64,000 bases of DNA from JAWKWH01 sp040830725 (lineage in GTDB: Bacteria; Pseudomonadota; Alphaproteobacteria; Rhizobiales; Rhizobiaceae): positions 62,001-126,000 of the forward strand of contig JBFOMG010000001.1 of the NCBI GenBank assembly GCA_040830725.1. Reading direction: 5' to 3'. The notes under the pieces are model-generated. The model was not told the DNA's origin and ran no database searches. It was given only the letters and a program-made list of their open reading frames with translations. Position numbers and translations under genes: made by a program. Numbering within the stretch: position 1 is the stretch's first letter; the number at the start of each line of letters is the position of its first letter. This document shows, one piece after another, positions 51,333 to 60,399 of this stretch.

Positions 51333-52997
51333 TTGGACCAGGTTATTGATTTTCAGACAGATCCCAGCCGCTACCGGCATTGGCGAGTGGAATATGATGG
51401 CCCGGTAGCAACGCTTTTCATGGACGTCGATGAATCAGGCGGCCTGTTTGATGGTTATGAATTGAAGCTGAACTCCTATGATCTCGGTGTCGACATCGAA
51501 CTTGCCGACATTGTTCAACGCATGCGTTTCGAACACCCGGAAATTGGCGCTGTGGTTCTGCGATCCGGGAAGGACAATGTGTTTTGCGCGGGAGCGAATA
51601 TTCGCATGCTCGGCGGAGCAGCCCATGCTCACAAGGTCAATTTCTGCAAGTTTACAAATGAGACCCGCAACACCTTTGAAGCAGCTGGAGCGGAATCGGG
51701 GCAGCATTACATCGCCGCTGTAAAGGGCGCATGTGCGGGCGGCGGTTATGAACTGGCGCTGGCTTGCGACGAAATCTACATGACCGATGACGGCTCGACC
51801 TCCGTCGCTCTGCCGGAAGCGCCATTGTTGGCAGTATTGCCTGGTACGGGTGGGCTGACGAGAGTCACCGACAAACGAAAGGTCAGGCGCGACAGGGCAG
51901 ATGTATTTTGCTCAATTGAAGAGGGAATTAAGGGAAAACGGGCAAAGGATTGGCGGCTTGTCGATGAAGTTATCCCAAATTCCAAGTTCGATGCGTTTAT
52001 TGCCGGGCGCGCAGCGGAATTAGCCGGCGAGGCCAATGATAACGCCGCACTGCAAGGCATCAAACTGGGACCTTTGCAGCGGACCATTCATGCCGACGGA
52101 TCGCTTTCCTATTCTACCGTTGAAGTGGAAGTTGATCGGGAAAGCGGCATCGCAACGATCAGTATTTCCGGTCCTGATGACAACGCTCCTAATACCGTGG
52201 CTGATGTCCACGCTGCAGGAGATCAAATTTGGGCACTGAGAGCGGCGCGCGAATTGGACGATGCGATCCTGCATCTTCGCTTCAATGAGCTCGAACTCGG
52301 CGTTATCCTGTTCAAATCGGCTGGAGATCCTGAGAAAGTAGCTGCACATGAAGCCGTATTGATTGCCAATCGGGAGAACGACTGGCTGTCGAACGAAATC
52401 CTGCTTTACTGGAAACGCGTGCTGAAGCGGATCGATATGACCTCGCGAACACTGATCGCAATGGTCGAAAACGGATCATGCTTTGCCGGTATTGTGGCGG
52501 AAATAGTGTTTGCCGCCGACCGTTGCTACATGATGGAAGGCGAATTCGAGGAAGACAATCGTCCAGCCGCTGCGATCATGTTGACGGAGGCCAATTTCGG
52601 ATTGCTTCCGATGAGCAATGATCTCACTCGTTTGCAGACCAGATTTTTCGGTGAGCCGGACCATGTGAGCGGGGCCCGAGAACATTTGGGCAATTCACTG
52701 GAAGCAGAAAAGGCAGATCAGTTGGGATTGGTGACTGAAGCCTTTGACGAGGTCGATTGGGAAGACGAAATCCGGATCATCCTGGAGGAGCGGACAAGTT
52801 TCTCGCCGGATGCAATGACCGGCATGGAGGCCAATTTGCGGTTTGCGGGTCCCGAGACAATGGAGACCAGAATTTTCGGCCGGCTGACTGCCTGGCAGAA
52901 CTGGATATTCCAGCGGCCAAATGCCGTTGGTGAGAGCGGCGCACTGCAACGTTATGGAACGGGAAGACGCGCCGAATTCGATATGCGCCGTGTTTGA
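51333..52997 (+). CDS. boxC: BoxC, 2,3-epoxybenzoyl-CoA dihydrolase
   Basis: 554-aa crotonase-fold enzyme that opens the ring of 2,3-epoxybenzoyl-CoA with two waters, giving dehydroadipyl-CoA semialdehyde and formate. The N-terminal crotonase core shows AVVLRSGKDNVFCAGANIRM and AVKGACAGGGYELALACDEI (oxyanion hole), then PEAPLLAVLPGTGGLTRVTD. A second, more distant crotonase-like half follows (FAGIVAEIVFAADRCYMMEG), the size and build of BoxC. The start is TTG with GAGGAG seven bases upstream. boxB follows 19 bp after its stop. Confidence 0.92.
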   Translation: MDQVIDFQTDPSRYRHWRVEYDGPVATLFMDVDESGGLFDGYELKLNSYDLGVDIELADIVQRMRFEHPEIGAVVLRSGKDNVFCAGANIRMLGGAAHAHKVNFCKFTNETRNTFEAAGAESGQHYIAAVKGACAGGGYELALACDEIYMTDDGSTSVALPEAPLLAVLPGTGGLTRVTDKRKVRRDRADVFCSIEEGIKGKRAKDWRLVDEVIPNSKFDAFIAGRAAELAGEANDNAALQGIKLGPLQRTIHADGSLSYSTVEVEVDRESGIATISISGPDDNAPNTVADVHAAGDQIWALRAARELDDAILHLRFNELELGVILFKSAGDPEKVAAHEAVLIANRENDWLSNEILLYWKRVLKRIDMTSRTLIAMVENGSCFAGIVAEIVFAADRCYMMEGEFEEDNRPAAAIMLTEANFGLLPMSNDLTRLQTRFFGEPDHVSGAREHLGNSLEAEKADQLGLVTEAFDEVDWEDEIRIILEERTSFSPDAMTGMEANLRFAGPETMETRIFGRLTAWQNWIFQRPNAVGESGALQRYGTGRRAEFDMRRV

Positions 52998-53016
52998 CGG
53001 CAGACAGGAAGAGAAT

Positions 53017-54468
53017 ATGCAACCTATTTCGACAGTCGAGTATGACACCTTAATTCCGAACAATGTCTCGCTGTCTTCGGACAAGCGGGTGCTCAAGGCG
53101 CTGGAAAAGTGGCATCCGGGCTATATCAATTGGTGGAACGACCTGATCCCGCAAAACTTCCAGGACAGCCTCGTATATCTGCGCACGGCGATTTCGGTGG
53201 ACCCAAAGGGATGGGCGAAATTCGATTACGTCAAAATGCCGGAATATCGCTGGGGTATTCTTTTGGCGCCTCAGGCCGAAGACCGGCGCATTCCCTGCGG
53301 CGAACATGTGGGCGAACCGGCATGGCAGGAAGTTCCCGGCGAATATCGCGCCATGCTTCGCCGGCTAATTGTTATTCAGGGCGACACGGAACCTGCCTCG
53401 GTTGAACAGCAGAGATTTCTCGGGCTAACCGCTCCGTCGCTTTACGACATGCGCAATCTGTTTCAGGTCAATGTCGAGGAGGGGCGGCATTTGTGGGCAA
53501 TGGTCTATCTGCTGCACAAATATTTCGGCCGCGACGGGCGTGAAGAAGCCGATGAACTGTTGCGGCGTTCTTCGGGCTCTGAGGAAGCGCCGAGAATGCT
53601 CGGTGCGTTCAATGAGGAGACACCAGACTGGCTTTCCTTTTTCATGTTCACCTATTTCACCGATCGTGACGGCAAGATGCAGCTTGAATCACTGGCACAA
53701 TCCGGATTCGATCCGCTTTCTCGCACCTGCCGCTTCATGCTGACCGAAGAGGCGCACCACATGTTTGTCGGAGAGACCGGGGTGTCGCGCGTTGTTCAGC
53801 GAACCTGCGAGGCAATGAAAGAGGCAGGAATAGATGATCCCTACGAAGTTGGTAGAATCCGCGATCTGGGCGTAATCGATCTGCCGACAATTCAGAAGAA
53901 GCTCAATCTGCACTATTCATTGTCGCTTGATTTGTTTGGCGGTGAGGTTTCGACCAATGCCGCCAACGCATTCAATGCGGGTATCAAGGGCCGCTTCATG
54001 GAGCATCGTCTGGACGATGATCACAAGCTGACTGACGCCACCTATCCTGTCGTTCAATTTGTCGATGGCGATATCAAGCTGACTGATGCGCCGGCTTTGA
54101 CTGCCATCAACATGCGGCTGCGCGATGACTACAAGCGCGATGCCGCCGGAGGTGTCGGCCGTTGGAACAAGCTGATCGAGAAGTCGGGCGTCAATTTCGA
54201 ACTGAAACTGCCACATGAGGGATTTAACCGGAAAATCGGGGTCTTCGCCAATCAGCCGATTGATCCGGATGGTAAGCTTCTGTCACAGGAACTGTTTGAC
54301 CAGCACAAGAAGGACTGGCTGCCGGATACGGCCGACGGGGCGTTTATTCAGTCGCTGATGGTGCCATGTTACGAGCCAGGTCAATATGCGGGCTGGATAG
54401 CGCCTCCGAAAGTCGGCATCGACAACAAACCGGGCGATTTCGAATATGTGAAGCTGCACATGGCCTGA
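53017..54468 (+). CDS. boxB: BoxB, benzoyl-CoA 2,3-epoxidase oxygenase subunit
   Basis: 483-aa diiron oxygenase that epoxidises benzoyl-CoA with O2 and electrons from BoxA. Carboxylate-bridged iron ligands are seen in FQVNVEEGRHLWAMVYLLHK (ExxH) and CRFMLTEEAHHMFVGETGVS (ExxH). The start ISTVEYDTLIPNNVSLSSDK and the KWHPGYINWWNDLIPQNFQD stretch are typical of BoxB. The ATG follows CAGGAAGAGAAT. It is 6 bp before boxA. Confidence 0.93.
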   Translation: MQPISTVEYDTLIPNNVSLSSDKRVLKALEKWHPGYINWWNDLIPQNFQDSLVYLRTAISVDPKGWAKFDYVKMPEYRWGILLAPQAEDRRIPCGEHVGEPAWQEVPGEYRAMLRRLIVIQGDTEPASVEQQRFLGLTAPSLYDMRNLFQVNVEEGRHLWAMVYLLHKYFGRDGREEADELLRRSSGSEEAPRMLGAFNEETPDWLSFFMFTYFTDRDGKMQLESLAQSGFDPLSRTCRFMLTEEAHHMFVGETGVSRVVQRTCEAMKEAGIDDPYEVGRIRDLGVIDLPTIQKKLNLHYSLSLDLFGGEVSTNAANAFNAGIKGRFMEHRLDDDHKLTDATYPVVQFVDGDIKLTDAPALTAINMRLRDDYKRDAAGGVGRWNKLIEKSGVNFELKLPHEGFNRKIGVFANQPIDPDGKLLSQELFDQHKKDWLPDTADGAFIQSLMVPCYEPGQYAGWIAPPKVGIDNKPGDFEYVKLHMA

Positions 54469-54474
54469 GGATTT

Positions 54475-55668
54475 ATGACCACGCCGCTCAAACAACATCT
54501 GATCGACCCGGAGATTTGCATTCGCTGTTACACCTGCGAGAACACGTGTCCCATCGAGGCGATCACGCATAATGATGACAATGTTGTCGTCGATTTTGCC
54601 AAATGCAATTACTGTATGGATTGCATTCCCGTGTGTCCCACCGGATCCATCGACAATTGGCGCGTGGTCGAAGTTCCCTATTCGCTAGATGAGCAGTTTG
54701 AATGGATGGAACTGCCCGAACAGGCAGATTTCGATGCAGGATCGAACGAAGCCGCCACCGGGCTTGAGGCCTTTGACGAGGAGATCGTCAAACTTCTGGC
54801 TGATGCCCACGCTGGTGGGGGCGGCAAGGCGCGTGCGCCGGCTTCTGCTTCCAAGCCGTCCATAAACCTCTACTCGATCGCCAAGCCTGCAGAAGTTACC
54901 GTTCAGGGGAACTACAGGCTGACCGACGACGTGGATCATGACGTTCGCCATATCATACTCGACGCCGGTACATTGCCCCTACCGCTGCTTGAGGGCCAGT
55001 CAATTGGAGTAATCCCGCCGGGCACACGCGAGAATGGAGAAGCACATCTACCGCGTCTTTACTCGATTTCCTCTCCTCGCGACGGTGAGCGGCCGAATTA
55101 CAACAACTTCTCTTTGACCGTGAAACGCGAAGAGGGCGGCATATGCTCAAATTATGTCTGCGATCTGCAGCAGGGAGACAAGGTGCGAATTTGCGGACCG
55201 TTCGGATCGACATTTCTCATGCCGAACGAACAGGATGCAAGATTGCTGATGGTTTGCACTGGTACCGGCTCGGCACCGATGCGCGCATTCACCATGAACC
55301 GGCAGAGGACTTCCCCTGATGCCAACGGGAAACTGACGCTCGTCTTCGGCGCGCGTGCGCCAAAGTCACTTCCATATTTTGGTCGACTGGAAAAAGTTCC
55401 TGATACTTTCCTTGAAAAGCACCTTGTATTTAGCCGGCTGAACGGTGAGCCAAAGCGTTATGTGCAGCATGAACTTCGCGCCATGGAAGACCAGATTTCC
55501 GAAATGCTCGCCGATCCTAAAACGCACATCTACATCTGCGGGTTACGAGCGATGGAGGAAGGCGTCGAAGCCGCATTTGAAAACATTGCGGAGAGCACCG
55601 GACATTCATGGCGTGCGCTCAGGGACACAATGCGCGATGAGGGCCGATATCACGTGGAGACGTATTAG
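54475..55668 (+). CDS. boxA: BoxA, benzoyl-CoA 2,3-epoxidase reductase subunit
   Basis: 397-aa electron carrier for BoxB. Two [4Fe-4S] ferredoxin motifs lie near the N-terminus (CIRCYTCENTCPIEAI and CNYCMDCIPVCPTGSID). A linker follows, then a ferredoxin-NADP reductase-like module with the FAD motif LPRLYSISSPRDGE, GGICSNYVCDL, the NADPH-binding MVCTGTGSAPMRAF and a C-terminal aromatic end HVETY. Electrons would run NADPH-FAD-FeS-BoxB. Confidence 0.92.
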   Translation: MTTPLKQHLIDPEICIRCYTCENTCPIEAITHNDDNVVVDFAKCNYCMDCIPVCPTGSIDNWRVVEVPYSLDEQFEWMELPEQADFDAGSNEAATGLEAFDEEIVKLLADAHAGGGGKARAPASASKPSINLYSIAKPAEVTVQGNYRLTDDVDHDVRHIILDAGTLPLPLLEGQSIGVIPPGTRENGEAHLPRLYSISSPRDGERPNYNNFSLTVKREEGGICSNYVCDLQQGDKVRICGPFGSTFLMPNEQDARLLMVCTGTGSAPMRAFTMNRQRTSPDANGKLTLVFGARAPKSLPYFGRLEKVPDTFLEKHLVFSRLNGEPKRYVQHELRAMEDQISEMLADPKTHIYICGLRAMEEGVEAAFENIAESTGHSWRALRDTMRDEGRYHVETY

Positions 55669-56151
55669 TTGGCAGCTCCAATTCCGTTCATACACGAGAT
55701 TACCGTTCGCTGGTCTGACTGCGATCCGGCTCAAATTGTCTATACCGGCCGGATACCCAATTTCGCACTTGAAGCAATCGATGCATGGTGGGAGGCGGTC
55801 ACCGGAGAGGACTGGTACCGGATGAATGTGGACCGTGATATCGGTGCGCCTTTTGTTCATCTGAGCCTTGACTTTCGAAAAACACTCACGCCACGCCACA
55901 AACTGGTTTGCGAAGTTATTCTTTTGAGAGTTGGAGACAGTTCTGTGCGCTTTCGCGTGCACGGATATCAAGATGGTCAACTATGCTTCGAGGGCGAGTT
56001 CGTCGAAGTGTTTGTCAGAGCCGATGCACATGTAAAAATGGCTGCTCCGGAGGAAATCCGGGAGACGCTGTTGAATCGCTTGTCAGCCGAAAAATCAGCC
56101 GCCGCGAGCGACATGGGTGGAAAACGAAAACCGACAGCATTGGCAGAATAA
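55669..56151 (+). CDS. Thioesterase of the 4-hydroxybenzoyl-CoA thioesterase type
   Basis: 160-aa hotdog-fold enzyme. The N-terminal segment HEITVRWSDCDPAQIVYTGR holds the catalytic Asp. The rest (LDFRKTLTPRHKLVCEVILL, LCFEGEFVEVFV) is the hotdog sheet. In box operons such enzymes may release CoA from dead-end aromatic thioesters. It starts with TTG right after the boxA stop. Confidence 0.82.
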   Translation: MAAPIPFIHEITVRWSDCDPAQIVYTGRIPNFALEAIDAWWEAVTGEDWYRMNVDRDIGAPFVHLSLDFRKTLTPRHKLVCEVILLRVGDSSVRFRVHGYQDGQLCFEGEFVEVFVRADAHVKMAAPEEIRETLLNRLSAEKSAAASDMGGKRKPTALAE

Positions 56152-56161
56152 CGTCTTGGGC

Positions 56162-57067
56162 GTGCGAGGAGACATAAACAAAAAAACAACGTCACGGGGC
56201 GAGGCTCGATCCGGCGAAGACCAGGCCGAGAGATTTGTCGCCTTGGTTGGCCAACGGGTTAGGCAAGCACGGCAACAAAAGGCGATCTCGCGACGGGCGC
56301 TTTCAGAGCTTTCGGGTGTGTCGCAACGCTATCTTGCACAACTGGAGAGCGGAGCGGGAAATATCTCGGTCGCTCTTTTGTACAAAATATCGAGCGCACT
56401 TGGATATACGCCGGACAGACTTCTGGGTCCGGACGATCCCTGGGATCCGGAAAGTGCAGATTTCCTGCGATTGTTCCGAGCCGCGGGAGCGGATCAGCGC
56501 CAGAAAGCGATGGCCATTCTAAACCCCGTCGGACCGGCTGAATCCAGGCTCGCTCGCGTCTGTCTCATTGGCTTGCGGGGTGCCGGCAAGACGACGCTTG
56601 GCAAGCATCTGGCCCAGGATCTTTCCGTCGAATTTGTTGAGCTCAATCATATCATTGAGGAACAAAGCGGCATGCCCATTGCCGAGATCATGGCGCTCTA
56701 TGGTGAGGAAGGATATCGCCGTCTCGAGCGACAAGCGGTCGATTCGGTCATCGACAGCCATGACAAAGTCGTTCTGTCTGTGGGCGGAGGAATAGTATCC
56801 AACGCAGAAACTTTCGCCGGACTGCTGAGGCATTTTCATACCTGTTGGCTCAAGGCCCGACCGGAAGAACATATGAACCGGGTATTGAAGCAGGGCGACA
56901 GGCGGCCGATGGCAGGGAACCCTCAGGCCATGGAGGATCTCAAGTCGATATTGACCAGCCGCGAAGCACTCTACGCAAAAGCAGATGTGATGGTCGATAC
57001 GAGCGAACAATCTGTGCGGCAAAGCCGCGCTGACCTGCTGGAAGCGGTAACACAGCTAATCTTGTGA
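56162..57067 (+). CDS. boxR: BoxR/BzdR-type regulator (XRE domain + shikimate-kinase-like domain)
   Basis: 301-aa repressor that senses benzoyl-CoA in known systems. The N-terminal XRE helix-turn-helix reads RRALSELSGVSQRYLAQLES and GNISVALLYKISSALGYTP. The C-terminal domain resembles shikimate kinase, with an intact P-loop VCLIGLRGAGKTTLGKHLAQ and VVLSVGGGIVSN; in BzdR this part binds benzoyl-CoA instead of acting as kinase. The start is uncertain: GTG (56162), TTG (56156) and an upstream GTG inside the thioesterase gene are all possible. Its 3' end overlaps the convergent hydrolase by 12 bp. Confidence 0.86.
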   Translation: MRGDINKKTTSRGEARSGEDQAERFVALVGQRVRQARQQKAISRRALSELSGVSQRYLAQLESGAGNISVALLYKISSALGYTPDRLLGPDDPWDPESADFLRLFRAAGADQRQKAMAILNPVGPAESRLARVCLIGLRGAGKTTLGKHLAQDLSVEFVELNHIIEEQSGMPIAEIMALYGEEGYRRLERQAVDSVIDSHDKVVLSVGGGIVSNAETFAGLLRHFHTCWLKARPEEHMNRVLKQGDRRPMAGNPQAMEDLKSILTSREALYAKADVMVDTSEQSVRQSRADLLEAVTQLIL

Positions 57068-57937
57068 GCTCAGTTCTCCTGTGTGGATCAGTTCAAGTGT
57101 CCGCCGGCAAAGATCGCGTTTAGGGTCGTTCAGATCGAGAATGATATCGAAATGGTTTCCGTCGCCAATCTCAAACGAGTCGCATGGAAAACCCAAACTC
57201 TTCCAATCGTTGGCAAAATCATGGCTCTGACGCTTGAACTCATCGGTCTCTGTTCCGCCCCAGCATACCAAGATGGGGCAACCCGCGGTGGGAAGGTGTC
57301 TGATTGGGCTATTGCGCATCGCCGCAGCGGCATCGAGACCAAGCCAGTCGTTCGGGTGGCAAAGCCGGACAGGCTCCAGATCAAACAGCCCGCTCGCCAG
57401 CATCGCGCCGGCCACCATGTGATTGGGCATCCCGAAACTTTCGCACCAACCGTCGCACAGAGTCATTGCCGCCAAATGAGCACCTGCTGATGACCCGGCT
57501 ACGAATACGCGGTTGCGGTCGATTTGCAGTTCGTCTGCTTGCTGCCAGATATACGCAATTGAGGCACGGATTTGACGAACAATTTCGTCGAGCGAAGCCT
57601 TAGGTGCCAGCGAATAGTTTACTGCCGCACACGCCACGCCATGGTGAACGAAATTCTTGGCAAAGAAAGCCGAGTCATCTTTCGATAACAAACGCCAGTA
57701 ACCGCCATGAATGAAAACGAACAATGGGGCGTTGGAGCCGGCAGGAAAGAAATCGAATGTCTCATCTTCTTGGGGGCCGAATTTAAGGTTGGGCCTCACT
57801 TCCAGATCGCTGCGCGCCTCGGCACTTTGCTCGGCATAGCGTTGCAAATACGGGGCAATGTCATCGACAGTCGCGCGTGCATTGTATTGCCGGTCGAGCT
57901 CGTCGCGATCCATCCCCCGGTAAAGTTTCTCTGTCAT
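57056..57937 (-). CDS. Alpha/beta hydrolase (esterase / kynurenine-formamidase-like)
   Basis: 293-aa hydrolase of the HSL/BD-FAE type. The oxyanion motif is FIHGGYWRLLSKDDSAFFAK, the nucleophile RVFVAGSSAGAHLAAM, acid CWGGTETDEFKRQ and His in IGDGNHFDIILDL. The N-terminal DRDELDRQYNARATV is typical of arylformamidase-like members. It is the last gene of the liv operon, 10 bp after livF, and might trim esters or amides of the imported aromatic. Confidence 0.78.
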   Translation of the reverse strand: MTEKLYRGMDRDELDRQYNARATVDDIAPYLQRYAEQSAEARSDLEVRPNLKFGPQEDETFDFFPAGSNAPLFVFIHGGYWRLLSKDDSAFFAKNFVHHGVACAAVNYSLAPKASLDEIVRQIRASIAYIWQQADELQIDRNRVFVAGSSAGAHLAAMTLCDGWCESFGMPNHMVAGAMLASGLFDLEPVRLCHPNDWLGLDAAAAMRNSPIRHLPTAGCPILVCWGGTETDEFKRQSHDFANDWKSLGFPCDSFEIGDGNHFDIILDLNDPKRDLCRRTLELIHTGELSSQD

Positions 57938-57947
57938 GAGACTGAAC

Positions 57948-58649
57948 TCAAACTCCGAGATAGCGTTGACGCAGGTCCGGCTCAGCCAGAAAAGCCGGGT
58001 GGTCGCCTTGCCAGCAGGTCTTTCCCTTTTCGACGATTACGTGCTCGTCGGCTATGCGTGACAGCTCATCGACACTCTTGTCGACAATCAAGATGCTCTC
58101 ACCGTCCGCTTTCAATCCTTCAAGGCAGTCATAAATCTCCTGGCGAATAATTGGCGCGAGACCCTCGGTTGCTTCATCCAGGATCAAAAGCAGGGGGTTG
58201 GTCATCAGGGCTCGGCCTATAGCCAGCATTTGCTGTTCACCGCCTGAAAGCGAACTGCCCAGCTGGTTTTTTCGTTCGTTCAGCCGCGGAAATAGTGAGT
58301 TCACGCGATCAATGGTCCAGGCCTTTGCGCGTTGGTGGCGATTGGATGCGGTAGCGACAAGGTTCTCGCGCACGGTAAGTGTGGGAAATATCTGCCGCCC
58401 TTCTGGTACAAGGGCGATCCCCAGCCTGCCGATGTGGTGCGGCTTCAACCGCGCCAATGGCTGTCCATTGAAAGTAATTGTTCCGGATAAAATCGGTAAA
58501 AGGCCGACGATGGTCCTGATTGTCGTGGTTTTGCCCATTCCATTTCGGCCGAGCATCGTCACAACACGACCTTTGGCGACTGAAAGATCGATGCCAAACA
58601 GGGCTTGGCTGCGACCGTACCCGGCCTCCAGAGCGTGAATCTCAAGCAT
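57948..58649 (-). CDS. ABC transporter ATP-binding protein (LivF-like)
   Basis: 233-aa ATPase of the branched-chain amino-acid-type importer. Walker A TMLGRNGMGKTTTIRTIVGL, signature GSSLSGGEQQMLAIGRALMT, Walker B LLILDEATEGLAP and switch region LIVDKSVDEL. The usual switch His appears as Lys (VDKSVD), common in LivF. The ATG follows GGAGAAACCG and overlaps the livG stop. Importers of this class in aromatic clusters often take up benzoate or related acids. Confidence 0.87.
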   Translation of the reverse strand: MLEIHALEAGYGRSQALFGIDLSVAKGRVVTMLGRNGMGKTTTIRTIVGLLPILSGTITFNGQPLARLKPHHIGRLGIALVPEGRQIFPTLTVRENLVATASNRHQRAKAWTIDRVNSLFPRLNERKNQLGSSLSGGEQQMLAIGRALMTNPLLLILDEATEGLAPIIRQEIYDCLEGLKADGESILIVDKSVDELSRIADEHVIVEKGKTCWQGDHPAFLAEPDLRQRYLGV

Positions 58650-59403
58650 CGGTTTCTCCACTGCCGAGATAGGCTTCCTTCACACCTTGATCTTCCCGAA
58701 TGAAATCGGGATCCCCGGTCGCGATGACGCGTCCGTAAACCAGCACTGAAATACGGTCAGCCAATGCAAATACCGCGTCCATGTCGTGTTCCACCAAGAG
58801 CATCGAGATGCTTCCCTTCAGGGAACGCAACAATTCGATTATTCTGGCAGTTTCTTCGGCGCCCATTCCGGCCATTGGCTCATCAAGGACAAGCAGCTTG
58901 GGGTGACGCGCCAGGGCCATTGCCAATTCCAGCCGCCGCTGCTGACCATGCGAAAGGGCATGGGCAACAATATCGGCCTGTTCGGCCAATCCGACCTGGT
59001 TGAGGCAAGCACGTGCAGGCTCGGACAGATTTTTGTCGTCAGCTGCTGGCGTGAAGAAGTGAAAACTGTGCCCGGCGCCGAGTTGAACGGCCATGGCGAC
59101 ATTTTCCAGCGCCGAAAATTCGGGAAATATCGAGGTGATCTGAAAGGAGCGGACCAGACCCATATCCGGACGCAAGTGTTGCGGCATATGGGTAATGTCG
59201 CGCGATTCGAAATGAACACTACCTTGGTCAGGCGCGAGTTGGCCGCAAATCTGTGCAATCATTGTTGTCTTGCCGGCACCGTTCGGGCCGATGACTGCGT
59301 GCAGTTCACCCCTTTCAATAGCCAGATCAATTCGGTCGGATGCCTTTAGCGCACCAAATGTCTTTGTGAGACCCTGAATGGATAGGATTGCTTCACCGGC
59401 CAT
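58642..59403 (-). CDS. ABC transporter ATP-binding protein (LivG-like)
   Basis: 253-aa ATPase. Walker A HAVIGPNGAGKTTMIAQICG, Q-loop LVRSFQITSIFPEFSALEN, signature ALSHGQQRRLELAMALARHP, Walker B LLVLDEPMAGMGAEE and switch LLVEHDMDAVFALADR. The QITSIF and signature HGQ forms are the LivG pattern. It overlaps livM by 11 bp. Confidence 0.87.
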   Translation of the reverse strand: MAGEAILSIQGLTKTFGALKASDRIDLAIERGELHAVIGPNGAGKTTMIAQICGQLAPDQGSVHFESRDITHMPQHLRPDMGLVRSFQITSIFPEFSALENVAMAVQLGAGHSFHFFTPAADDKNLSEPARACLNQVGLAEQADIVAHALSHGQQRRLELAMALARHPKLLVLDEPMAGMGAEETARIIELLRSLKGSISMLLVEHDMDAVFALADRISVLVYGRVIATGDPDFIREDQGVKEAYLGSGETDA

Positions 59404-60397
59404 CGGTTTGTCCTCGCACGATCAGCGAGTGAATGCCGCCACGGGCAAACAAAACAATGACGATCAAAATCGGCCCGAACACAATTCGCCAATGTTCCTT
59501 CCAGTCGGCCAACCCCACCGTTTCAAAGGCGACCGGCAAAAACTCTTCAAGCAGCAGAAAGGCAGCTGAACCGATGATTGGCCCCGTCAAAGTGCCGATG
59601 CCGCCAAGGATCACCATGATCATCAGGTCACCTGACTTGGTCCAATGCACATAATCCGGGCTGACAAATTCTGTTAAATTGGCGTTGAGCGCACCGGCCA
59701 GTCCGGCAACGCTGCCGGCGATCACGAAGGCGACCAATTTGTACTGGGTGGTGTTGCAGCCCAGCGCCCTCATACGGTCTTCATTCTGCTTGCACGCTCG
59801 CAACACCCTGCCAAATCGCGACTGGATCAGCCTCGACATCAATAATGAGAAGCCAATCAGGAAAGCCAGGCAGACATAGTAAAATGCTGTGTCGTTCCCG
59901 AGGTCGAGTCCCGGCAGCGTGTTGCGGCCATTATACATGATGACACCGTCATCACCGCCGTACTGCTCAAGCGAAACGAACAGAAAGAACAGCATCTGAG
60001 CAAACGCCAGGGTGATCATGATAAAATAGGCGCCGCTGGTTCGCAGGCAAAGCGCTCCGAGCACCAGCGCAAACAGGCCCGAAATGGTAATCGCCAGCGG
60101 CAAGGACAGCAACGCAGCGTCGGTTCCTGCAAATCCGAAGATTGTGCTACCGTCAAACACGTGAAACGAGGCGATGCCGACTACGTAAGCGCCCACGCCG
60201 AAATAGGCCGCATGACCAAAACTGATCATTCCGCCGTAACCGAGAATCAGATTAAGGCTCATGGCCGCGAGTGCGTAGATGACGATTCGCGTTGCGCTTC
60301 CGATCAAGTATTCTTCACCAGCCGCGGTCAGCAAGTATGGCAGGGCGATGGCCAATATCGTGAATAGCGCCGCAATGAGAACCCGCCCCGAATTCAT
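59393..60397 (-). CDS. ABC transporter permease (LivM-like)
   Basis: 334-aa membrane protein with about nine helices. Family marks: ALAAMSLNLILGYGGMISFG followed by HAAYFGVGAYVVG, SRFGRVLRACKQNEDRMRAL and GGIGTLTGPIIGSAAFLLLE. It pairs with LivH to form the channel. Two bases separate it from livH, and it overlaps livG. Confidence 0.88.
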   Translation of the reverse strand: MNSGRVLIAALFTILAIALPYLLTAAGEEYLIGSATRIVIYALAAMSLNLILGYGGMISFGHAAYFGVGAYVVGIASFHVFDGSTIFGFAGTDAALLSLPLAITISGLFALVLGALCLRTSGAYFIMITLAFAQMLFFLFVSLEQYGGDDGVIMYNGRNTLPGLDLGNDTAFYYVCLAFLIGFSLLMSRLIQSRFGRVLRACKQNEDRMRALGCNTTQYKLVAFVIAGSVAGLAGALNANLTEFVSPDYVHWTKSGDLMIMVILGGIGTLTGPIIGSAAFLLLEEFLPVAFETVGLADWKEHWRIVFGPILIVIVLFARGGIHSLIVRGQTDGR

Positions 60398-60399
60398 CG

